From: Isoetes taiwanensis
Taxonomy: Eukaryota; Streptophyta; Lycopodiopsida; Isoetales; Isoetaceae
Direction of reading: 5' to 3'
Length of the DNA: 64,000 nt
NCBI GenBank assembly: GCA_021234155.1
Contig: JAJEKV010000017.1
Coordinates: forward strand, 19,168,372-19,232,371
This document shows positions 55,583-64,000 of this stretch, piece after piece (positions within the stretch are counted from its first letter, which is position 1; each line of letters opens with the position of its first letter). Position numbers and translations under genes: made by a program. Below the pieces are notes generated by a model that saw only the letters and a list, made by a program, of their open reading frames with translations, was not told where the DNA came from and made no database searches.

Positions 55583-57298
55583 TGTGACGTTCCAAAGACA
55601 AGATCGCTCCCGGGACGTATATTGTCTTTGCGCCACGCCACGCATTACACGCCACCCGACCGACGGTAATGCCAACGTGTAGCCAAGTGGGTAGCCCCTA
55701 GGGGCAACTTGCTAAGAATGTGCATTAGTATTAATGTGCACATTTTCCAATGTACACATTAATGTGGGCACACATTTCCATGTGGCCACTTGATGCCAAG
55801 TGGGCCATACCCATAGGGTGCAATTAATGTGCACATTTTCCAATGTACACATTCATTAATGTGCACACATTTCCATGTGAGCACATTTGGGTGCACACAT
55901 TTCCATGTGGGCACATTTGGCCACCTAGCCCTTAAAGGCAAGTGGGCCCTTTTCCCAATTATCCCACATGCCTAAAGGGGATAATTGGAAACCCTAGCCA
56001 CCCCCTTGTCTATTTAAGTAGGAGAACCCTAACTTGCCCATTTTCGTTTCTAGGGTTTTAGAGCTCGTTTTGGCTGCCTCAAGAGCCAAAACCGCCCCCA
56101 GAACTTTGTCCGAGAGAACCTGCATCATTAGTTTTCCTTGATTCGAGCATTTCAAGTGGGGATGGTCGAAGTTCAGTCGAGGAGGAGGAACTCAAGGATC
56201 AGGTATTTAGGCAATTTAGTAGTCTAAACCCCATTTTCGACCATCGAATCAAGTGGGTTTAGCCTCTTAAATTGCCCATAGCAGCCCTCTAGAACTCTAG
56301 ATAGCGATTCTAACTAAAGAACCTAACTCTATGATATAGATTAGATCTTGTTCTTTAGTTCTTCTCCGTGATGTATATGGATGATGTATCTCTGTGAACT
56401 CCTTGTATTGGGAAGGGGGTAGAGACCCTAAAGCTTGGTAGTAGATGCTCCTAGATTAGCCTCTCTAGCACACTATAGATGCGGCACATTGCACAAGAGC
56501 CACACCTGGTTGTGGGTGAAGGGGCGACCGGCTTATAAGGAGGTTCGTGTTTCGACTCTTGAACGATCCCTATGGTGTGTTAGTGCTACCGGGGATCATT
56601 GTGACTAGGTCTAATGGCTTGCCTTTGCGTGTGGGCAAGGCATGGGCTCGACACTGTGAGGTGGTGAATATGACCTTCCATTGAGTTCAAGTCGAATACG
56701 GCAAAGGTGGCCCTCTAGTCACCTTGAGTCGGCATGTAGATCTCGGAGGGAGAGATCCCTACACCGCCCCATCGAACCGGGAGATGCAACCCGGGATATA
56801 GCCCCTTGGCTATGCATCCCGCGGGCTCTGGTCAGTCCCAACACTTTTCAGCCTACTGCGCAAAGTGTGCATGGGAGGGGCGGATGGAGTGGACAACCCT
56901 ATGCCATGTTCTTATGCCAGCCAAATCCATTGCCATGAATTCAATGCGCAATGAACTCGAGACCCAAGCCGTCATCCCATCCCTTTGAGTCCGAGCCTTG
57001 GGTAGGATTCCCTATGTGATGTCTTTGATCTTTGTCTATGCAGATATGTGGAGGACCATCCTTCGTGATGGTCATATGATGTTGATGTATGTGCTAACCG
57101 ACATGTATGTTTACGCCTTCGCAGCCTAGGTAGGCCCCGAGGGAGGCGGGGTGCAATGACCCTTCCACTCTTCCCCATTGGAACCCGCCAGGTTTCTGGT
57201 GTCATGTGGAGGGCCCTGTATTAGCATGGAGCTGGTATGGGGGATGAACTCCTGTTTGTATACGGTGAGGGCACCGTATGCGAGTAGGGGACGTCACA
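55583..57298 (+). repeat. 3' LTR of the large element (1716 bp)
   Basis: It begins TGTGACGT and ends ACGTCACA, an 8-bp perfect terminal inverted repeat. It is homologous throughout to 45693-47408. Confidence 0.95.
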
Positions 57299-57303
57299 GC
57301 GCT
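57299..57303 (+). repeat. Target-site duplication GCGCT, right copy
   Basis: Identical to 45688-45692. Confidence 0.95.
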
Positions 57304-58160
57304 TCTGAACATTAATTATAATGGCTATTTCAATATATGTTTTAGAGCCTATGGCTGTTGGTACATTCTGTTTTGCCTTTCATGCCATCTCCATATGACA
57401 GATGTAACCTCAAGCCTTTTTAACTCTGCTTTATGATGAACTCCAGCTTCTTACATGCTCCAAAATATTATTGATGTGCATGTGGGTTTACTCTTAAATT
57501 GACAATTTGGAGATGTCTTTTGTCATGTGAAGTTTATTCTCGCTGGCATTGGTGATGGAATCAAGTTAAAGCTTATACAAATGGAGCCGTCCTTAAGCTA
57601 CAGGGATATTACTCTGCCTTTTTTAATTTATAGCTGAATCTCTTACTTGGATACACAAATGCTCTCGTTTTAAATTGAATCACTTTTTCTCTTTTTAAAT
57701 TGAATCACTATGATCATTTTGCAGTAAATATAAATATGCTAAACAGATGATCCGATAACATTTGGCTGGCTAAAGTGTGAATTAGCCAGGCTGTTATATT
57801 TAAGGTCGTTATGGCATCAGAGAAATATCAGTCCCAGATTTATTACATTGTGTTTTCTGGAATTCTTAGTTCACGAAAGAGTTGTATTTGTTGTTTAAGG
57901 CTTATAATATTAGGCTAGTTTTGTATGTCTTGATAAGTGCCAGAAACTATGGATGTGGAGTACCATCTTGGATTAGCCTAGTCCATGTATGGATGGATAA
58001 TACTACCAAGGGATTGACCGAGGTAGATGATTGTGCTAGTAGTAGGCTAGTGTTGTCCAGGTTTTTTTTAGATACTTCCATTCATTGGTTTTGCCAGTGT
58101 TGCTCTTGTCCATTAGTCTATGGTACAACAAACAAACTCGTATTCTGTCTTCATTTTATG
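57304..58160. other. No gene seen
   Basis: T-rich sequence with short plus-strand frames and no recognised protein. It is probably the continuation of the sequence into which the large element inserted. Confidence 0.5.
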
Positions 58161-58162
58161 AT

Positions 58163-58601
58163 CTAGTTTCTTCCTTTTCTTATAGTTTTCTTCACCACAT
58201 GAGGCTTCTTCCCAGTAAATTTCTGCTTTCCAGGCCTTCTATCTTCAAACACCTCTACAGGTTGCACAAATTGCCATGGCTGCCTACTGTCAACACTCCC
58301 ATGGACACGATTATCAGACCGCCCATGCTTTACAAGCGGTTCTGGAAGTTCCATAAAAGAGTTGTTGTGGAAATTAGAATTCTCTGAAAGCCTGAACCCC
58401 TCCTACATAGACCTACATTCTGCCACAGCACTACTCTTTGCAGGACGCCCCACTGCATCTACGAAGCCCACTAGAGCATGCCCACCTCCATCTAAGCTGC
58501 CCCTGCAGGACACCCCACAGGCCAGCCTTCTCAGAAACATCTCCACCTCACAAGGTTCTCCACCTCAGAGAGCACTTGCAGCACCATCTCCTTCGACCGC
58601 C
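58163..58601 (-). pseudogene. Decayed small gene or exon, unknown family
   Basis: From ATG 58601 a minus-strand frame starts MAVEGDGAASAL and runs ~146 codons to a stop after KKTIRKGRN, with two internal stops (about 58565 and 58408). The last 63 codons are intact (MELPEPLVKHGRSDNRVHGS, then RQPWQFVQPVEVFEDRR) and end in a basic Lys/Arg-rich tail. A consistent frame on both sides of the stops suggests a gene that has lost function, or exons with short introns. I cannot name it. Confidence 0.4.
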
Positions 58602-59011
58602 ATCGCTGCACGCCTCCGCTTGAGTTTCAAATAAGCACAACAAATATAGACAACACCCTAATTTCGGGTCTGTAAATGGCATCGCATGTGACAACATCCC
58701 TTTAATAAAAAAGTCCTCCCCGTGAGATAGGTGCTACATCAAGAGTCTGTTTTACAACCTCGAGCCCCTACGGGACGGAATGCCTCCCCTGCCATCAATT
58801 ACATAGACTATTCAGTTGCCCCCCATGTGTGCTGTATGCAAGTAGGAATAACAGGATGACAAGTGAAAAAAAAGAGGAACGACAAGTAAAGCAATAGAAT
58901 GACGCGTAAAAAGAGAGGTGTCAATAAAATTCTTGGACGACTTTTTGTGTTTGAAAGGGTGACGTGTCACGTATCCGTTGGATAGGGCGGCTGGATTAGG
59001 CTCAACCGTTC

Positions 59012-59046
59012 TTTATGTTGATGTAAGGCATACTCCACATCATATG
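59012..59046 (+). repeat. Short dispersed repeat (partner 63808-63843)
   Basis: GTTGATGTAAGGCATACTCC followed by ACATCATATGCCA recurs near 63811 with one change. Here it is followed by GTATATAAACC, a TATA-like stretch, so it may be LTR promoter sequence of the gag relic downstream. Confidence 0.6.
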
Positions 59047-59099
59047 CCAGTATATAAACCTAGATCTCCTAGTCCCCGGCCACCCCAACAGTAGCAGCC

Positions 59100-59700
59100 A
59101 TATGCTAGGCAAGACAAAACGGTCAGTTTCAATATCCCTGACAAGAACAATAACTATCGAGATTCCATGCACCAAATATTACAATCGATACCTAAGAAGA
59201 AGGAGTATGCCTTGTGGGAGAAAGCATGTTTTCGATGCTCCCAAATGGATCGTCGAATGCAAGATTGTCCATTTGTTATGCAGGTGGCCCAAACAGTCTT
59301 TTCATAGCGCTATAAGATGGAGAAGATAGTGCTATCAGACGGAGATGAGCCTAGGGACTAGTAATGAAAGTAACTCTTATGTGCTGCTATAGGAAAAAAG
59401 GACTGCTGAAAGTCGGCCAACCATTATCTCCACCGTTGGTAAAATAAACTCTAAGCCTTTTGTTATTCTCATGGATACAAAAAGCACCCATAACTTTGCA
59501 TCTTTTAAAAGATGGAGAGATTACGAGTCAAACATTTGAAATCTAAGCCTGGACTAGTAGTACTGGCAAGTGGAGCAATCACGAACATATAAGACTACAG
59601 GCTTAATATGGAGATATAGTTGCCATGAGCAGCAGCTAATATGTAGGCGGAACTCATGAACATAGGCAAGTGCGATCTAGTTGCCGACATGGAGTTCTTA
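59100..59700 (+). pseudogene. Ty3/gypsy gag-protease remnant
   Basis: Plus-strand frames carry a degenerate zinc knuckle, CFRCSQMDRRMQDC, with Arg in place of the His (about 59230-59270). Further on comes a retropepsin start ILMDTKSTHNF (about 59470-59500), where plant gypsy elements have D-S/T-G-A/S-T-H-N-F; here Gly is Lys. Stops separate the parts. It faces opposite to the pol relic at 61.0-63.3 kb, so the two are not one intact element. Confidence 0.6.
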
Positions 59701-59749
59701 CTGCAAAAGGCAACATATACTACTATAAGCACCCAATGGTGCACACATA

Positions 59750-60250
59750 ATGATAGCAGGTAACCATGTATTTTTTATTAAAGCAGTTGGATAGTGCCAT
59801 AAGAAAAAATAAGGTTACCTCTATCATAAAAGTGGCAATTATTGAACCTTTATCCAAGAAATAAGAGGTTGTTAGTAAATTGCCAAAAGCTATCGGCAAT
59901 CTAGTCAGGAACTTCCATGATCTTTTTTCGCGATAAGGAACTCCCACCAGAGCACAAGAGCAGGCGCAGTGCGTTTTGCAAAAGGCTTGACAGAAGGCAC
60001 CGATTCTAGATATCATTGGCTGTGAGAGCCCCCATTTTCTTCTTTCCAAATCAAGCTCAGCCAGAAGTTTTCTTTGGCTTCACTTGAAAACTGAGGAAGC
60101 GGTGGCCTTTGATATCAGGAAAAAGCCTTAGAAGAGGTCAGGGGACGGCTTGGAGCTTCAAACAGCTAGAGCTTCTGTAAAATCCTACTATAAAATCCTA
60201 CTGTAAAATCCGACAAGATATCTCTGGAGTCTGGAGTAGACCCTAGCTAA
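59750..60250. other. No gene seen
   Basis: A minus frame of 108 codons (60049-59723) has no recognised domain. ACTATAAAATCCTACTGTAAAAT-type short repeats occur near 60180-60215. Confidence 0.4.
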
Positions 60251-60299
60251 GGCGACGTCTATAAGCCGTTGTCTTAGGCTTCTCCGATTTTTCTGCACT

Positions 60300-60570
60300 C
60301 ACAACTCCAGAGAAGGGCTTGCCAGAGAACGACTTTTGGAAATAAAGCATCTCATCCCTTCTCTTCTCTCTTTTTTTTTCATCTCGTTCTGCTACACAAC
60401 AATGATACTCTCATCAGAATCTCGGCATACATATTTTATATTTTAAGCTAATCTTACCTTGAGAAGGAATTGCCTGCCTGAATTTGGAAGCAAAGACAGG
60501 CTTGCCAGAAATCGGCATCTGCAAATGAAGCTTCCCATCCCTTCGATTTCCCCTTTTTTTTTTTTTTCCT
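60300..60570 (+). repeat. Diverged ~200-bp-spaced duplication
   Basis: GGCTTGCCAGA(G/A)A.CG.C(T/A)T(T/C)TG followed by CATCCCTTC and a long T run occurs at about 60317-60380 and 60498-60570. Confidence 0.55.
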
Positions 60571-60630
60571 CTCCTTCTGTTTTTGGGCGGCGCTGCTATC
60601 GGCTTCCCAAATTGACTAGAGCAACCAGGA

Positions 60631-60870
60631 GAATTCACTTAGGTGAATCCTCCAAGCCATAGGAGGATTCGCTTGAGTGAATCATGACGATTCGCTTAAG
60701 TGAATCCTCCAATCAAATCACCTAAAAAGCTCTGCAACAGGCCTATAAAGTGCAATCAAAGCATGCAGCATGCCTATAAACTGACAGCTGCCACTAGAAG
60801 GATTCGCTTGAGTGAATCCTCCAAGCCAAGGAGGATTCACTTGTGTGAATCTTGAGGATTCGCTTAAGAT
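60631..60870 (+). repeat. Array of palindromic GATTCGCTTRAGTGAATC motifs
   Basis: The near-palindrome GATTCGCTTAAGTGAATC or close variants occurs at about 60631, 60666, 60689, 60801, 60834 and (half) 60857. It is usually flanked by GGAGGATTC or GAATCCTCC so that neighbours can also pair. No gene is involved. Confidence 0.8.
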
Positions 60871-61000
60871 CCTCCTTGGCTACTCTAGTAAATTTAGAGA
60901 GCCAATAAAGTGGCCGGTTTTTGGGCGGTTTGGCATTTCCCCTCCCTTTTGAATGGCTTTGGAATTGGTAACTGGGGTTAGATTAGGCAACCCATGTAGC

Positions 61001-62255
61001 CTAAATATCTCTTTGATAAAGAGCATAGCCAGTATAAGCTGTCAACTTATCCGAACAAGGAATAAAATGTGCATGTATAGTTAAACAATCAACAAATGTC
61101 CAAATGATAGTATTCTTGTGAGAACTTGAGGGAAGACCAATAATGAAATCCATAGTGATCTGCTCCCACTTCGCTTCAAGAATAGGAAGGATAAAGGAAC
61201 ACCATGAGGTTTCTTGTTCACTTTCTTTATCCGTTGGCAAGTGACACAATGACGAATATTAACCAAGATATCTCTTCGCAATCCAGACCAAATAAAGTAT
61301 GGCTCAAGCTTTGCCAAAGTTTCCCCCACGCCACGATGAGTTGCAGTAGGTGTATCATGGACCTCTCTAAGAATAAGTGATCTAAAGTCACGAACAATGC
61401 ATAGCTTTGGACCTTTATATAAGAACCCATTAATGATCTTATATCCATATACATTGCCACTTTGAGCCAATAACCAAATATCCTTATAATCATGGTCAGT
61501 GGCAGACAACAGCTTCATTTCTTCCAAATGATTAGATTGTGCTGTAGAAAGAGAAACAAACTTCATAACGCCAACTTAAAGCATCCGCCAGAACATTCTC
61601 TTTATCGGGACAATAGTCCACTGAGAAATTATATTTCTGCATAAAAGCAACCCATTTCAATTGCCTTTCCGATAACGTTTTCTGTGAAACAATATGTCTA
61701 ATGCTTTGGTGGTCAGTCAAAATATGAATCGTCGACCCTAAAAAATAGTGTCACCACACTTTCAAAGCATGAATGACAGCCGGAAATTCTTTATCATAAA
61801 CACTATATCTACTTTTCATGTCAGAGAACTTCTGACTTTCATACGCAATAGGATGACCATCCTGCATTAAAACTGCGCCCAAAGCCAGACCACTTGCATC
61901 AACACATAGCAAGTAAAGTAAACCAAACTTTGGCAAACGTAGAACAAGAGGATTAACCATGGCATCCTTTAAAACTTGGAAATTGAACTTTTGATTATGA
62001 TTCCATTGGAAAAGAACATCTTTTCATAGTAACAAATATAGATCTGAAGCTAAACGAGCAAAATTCTGAACAAACTTCCTATAATAATTGCATATAAGCG
62101 CAAAAAGGAATGCAATGCAGCAACTGAAGCAGGTACTGGCCAATCCACAATTGCTTGTACCTTACTAGGATCCACTTTAAGACCCTCAACGCAAACAATA
62201 TGGCTCAAATATTCAATTTCCGATTGGAAAAATACATTTTCCTTAGGATTAAGAA
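61001..62255 (-). pseudogene. Ty3/gypsy pol remnant: RT end, RNase H, integrase start
   Basis: Minus strand, in order: end of RT (QSEIEYLSHIVCVEGLKVDP, near 62200); connection (YYRKFVQNFARLASDLYLLL); RNase H (LCVDASGLALGAVLMQDG, then YDKEFPAVIHALKVW, about 61900-61750); TDHQSIRHI and YCPDKENVLADALS; integrase zinc domain (HDTPTATHRGVGET then HCVTCQRIKK, about 61350-61225); and core start (QITMDFIIGLPSS). The frame breaks between blocks and the sequence ends inside the integrase core near 61001. Confidence 0.9.
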
Positions 62256-63140
62256 TAGAATAGAATAGAATATGATTTTATCGTCCACGGAGACCAACTG
62301 GCGTATGGGACCCAAGTACAAAGAGAGAGCAAAGAAAGCGATTACTACCGTGATTAAAAACCCCTTTGAAGAAGGGTTTCGAGGGAAAACCTTAGTAGCA
62401 ATAAGGATGTCGACATACCGCACTGATTATATACATAATCACAAGTACAAGTGAGGTTAATGCCGGACGGGGGCATAAGCGAGTCCGCGTATCCATTACC
62501 TCCCCGAGATGCATGATCCCAACAAGCCCTACAGAGGCCGTGCTTTCGTGCTTCGTGCAAAGGCGATGGGGGCACAACTAATCGAGCATATCGAGCCCGG
62601 ATATGCTCGTCGACGACGGACCGGGAAGGGCGTGACTTTCATCGTCAATGGGCTGGTGGCTGACAAAGGCGGACTTCTGCCCTCACGCGGCTCCCGAATC
62701 CATCTCCCCGTCTCAATGCGGAGGTGATGTGCACTGTGCGAATGGAAGCAATCACCTGCGCTTTTTTCATGGGTAGATGGGTGCGAGGTAGTGGTGTGGG
62801 CCCCTCGTGAGCATGGGATTAACTGGCATGGTCGATAATTTGCCACCTTGACATGTGACGGGCCTCAGCATCCCAAAGCTTGGCCATGAAGCAAGCATCC
62901 AAATATCAAGGCTTCAAGGCGTAGCGTTCCTTCGGTGTATGCACTTTGGTCCACATCTGTGCTTGCACATTCCATAGCGAGAACCACTGGGCTTGCTTGT
63001 CTTTCCAGCATGCTTTGAGTCACTGCGGGCCCATCGCCACTGCCAAAGCAAGGTTGGGCAGCCGGGCTTCATCCATAGCCACCACCTTCTGGAAGTAAAT
63101 AATGTGACGTTCCAGCGCAGCCCAGTAATAGACTCCTCCC
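62256..63140. mobile_element. ~0.9-kb insertion splitting the gypsy RT, type unknown
   Basis: RT sequence stops after FRQLRE at about 63140 (minus strand reading down) and resumes at about 62255 with the next RT block, so the DNA between is an insertion. One junction has GAATA repeats (62254-62275). The insert contains the perfect inverted pair CGAGCATATC and GATATGCTCG (62583-62592 and 62600-62609). No known transposon protein was recognised, and target duplications are unclear. Confidence 0.55.
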
Positions 63141-63262
63141 TTAACTGACGAAAAACCTCCCACAAATGCAAGTAATGGTCCTCCTCGGACTTACTAAAAA
63201 CTAATGTGTCATCAAAGAAAACGACAATGTAAGCGCCATGTTCATCTTCAAATATTCGCCAT
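63140..63262 (-). pseudogene. Ty3/gypsy RT catalytic block, cut off from the rest of pol
   Basis: The minus strand reads FEDEHGAYIVVFFDDTLVFS and KSEEDHYLHLWEVFRQLRE, the catalytic motif of gypsy RT with FFDD in place of YFDD or YVDD. Upstream RT is missing. With 61001-62255 it forms one element interrupted by the insertion. Confidence 0.85.
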
Positions 63263-64000
63263 CTTGACGTAGGACGCTATTTCGCCACCCCAACCACGAG
63301 CCCTCAGCCAAGACGCAGTTGCTCCTGAGTTCTCCCCCGAGCAACTATATAGCATGCACGCCCCTTTGGTCCTCCTTTGGACCAAACCCTCTTTTGGATA
63401 AAGGCCCAAAGGTCCAAAGGCCCACATCGCCCAAAAAGGCCCAAGGCCTTCTGCCACGACCTTGGCCTATATCAGGTGGCGTTGAGCGGCGGAATAGCGA
63501 GTGCGGGGCACGATCAATCCCATATGCGGAGCACGATCAATCTACAAAAACTAGCATGTGGCCCCCCGGCATGAGTGGCATCTCCCCAACAGATGGAGTA
63601 CGAAATCAGGCAGCCGCCATGCTCGGACGACCAGCGCCACACATTCATAACACAAAGGTAAACAAAAATGGAAAAAAAAAAAAAAAACCCTGCTATTTTT
63701 CGGCTGAACCATTCACAAAATCGTACTGCCAGAAAATTTGTCAACCTTCTTGTTCTTGTTTTTTTGCATATTTTATTTAAATGGATCTATTTGCATCTTT
63801 CAGTTGGAGCCGTTGATGTAAGGCATATTCCACATCATATGCCATATCAAACATTGAATTTTTAGCAAAGAATTTGCGCGCATTTGCCAATGCTGCCAAT
63901 GCGCGTAATAGACGCCAGACCATGATTACTATATTTTTAGGGTAAAATTATAGCCCATAACTCTTCCACCATTTCCATCCACTCACCCACCCACCTGAGA
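63263..64000. other. No gene seen
   Basis: Contains GGCC-rich short inverted repeats around 63395-63460 (GGCCCAAAGGTCC-type), an A16 run near 63670 and the short repeat GTTGATGTAAGGCATATTCC near 63811. No protein or RNA gene is supported. Confidence 0.5.

Larger units (their letters stand above)
45693..57298 (+). mobile_element. 11.6-kb LTR retrotransposon without recognisable polyprotein (LARD-like)
   Basis: The ends are exact: TGTGACGT at both LTR starts, ACGTCACA at the outer right end, and a perfect 5-bp target duplication GCGCT. LTRs of 1716 bp flank an 8.2-kb interior that starts with an initiator-Met-like primer site and ends with a polypurine tract, so the plus strand is the genomic sense. 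No frame of more than ~140 codons exists inside. I found no zinc knuckle, protease, RT, RNase H or integrase motif on either strand. It is either a large non-coding derivative moved by another element or an old copy whose genes have eroded. The LTRs differ by many small changes, so it is not very young. Confidence 0.93.

Noticed and set aside
60631-60870. CRISPR-like array
   Set aside because: Units are irregularly spaced palindromes without constant-length unique spacers, in plant nuclear DNA.

Overview
This window looks like nuclear DNA from a land plant. It has split genes with GT-AG introns, a plastid/mitochondrial-type phenylalanyl-tRNA synthetase, a plant-type inositol-phosphorylceramide synthase, and a dense mix of Ty3/gypsy, Ty1/copia and LINE remnants. 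Only two well-supported intact multi-exon genes occur in 64 kb, which suggests a large, repeat-rich genome (a fern or another large-genome lineage is a guess). No bacterial or organellar genome features were seen.

Region by region. 1-2.9 kb holds no recognised gene, only repeat relics. 3.0-9.1 kb is a nest: a decayed gypsy integrase (+) and a probable remnant of its LTR, split by a well-preserved 4.15-kb LTR element on the minus strand (4705-8852, 5-bp target duplication). That element carries gag with three zinc knuckles and a long extra ORF, but no RT, RNase H or integrase. 9.8-16.1 kb is an intact ten-exon organellar PheRS gene whose introns hold a copia RNase H relic and an antisense urease fragment. 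16-20.6 kb has LINE debris and small repeats. 20.7-25.1 kb is bounded by two near-identical ~183-bp direct repeats, each with a 16-bp perfect palindrome; between them lie minus-strand fragments of beta-adaptin and glyoxalase I, a plastid-transit-like exon and other coding-like pieces. 25.6-30.3 kb lies between a short inverted-repeat pair and holds palindromic repeats, a foldback element and a 200-aa acidic-tailed ORF. 30.7-31.0 kb may be a tiny two-exon gene. 31.5-40.5 kb is LINE sequence on both strands.

41.3-43.8 kb is an intact twelve-exon inositol-phosphorylceramide synthase gene on the minus strand. 45.7-57.3 kb is one 11.6-kb LTR element (+) with LTRs of 1716 bp each, a GCGCT target duplication, an initiator-Met-like PBS and a duplicated polypurine tract, but no recognisable polyprotein. 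57.3-64 kb holds a decayed small gene, a palindrome array, and gypsy gag-protease (+) and RT-RNase H-integrase (-) relics, the latter broken by a ~0.9-kb insertion.

The two host genes are not functionally linked. One makes Phe-tRNA in organelles; the other makes a sphingolipid. The unifying theme is transposition and capture of host gene fragments at the DNA level, since intron borders survive in the captured pieces. Intron and exon limits were read by eye from frame continuity and splice signals.
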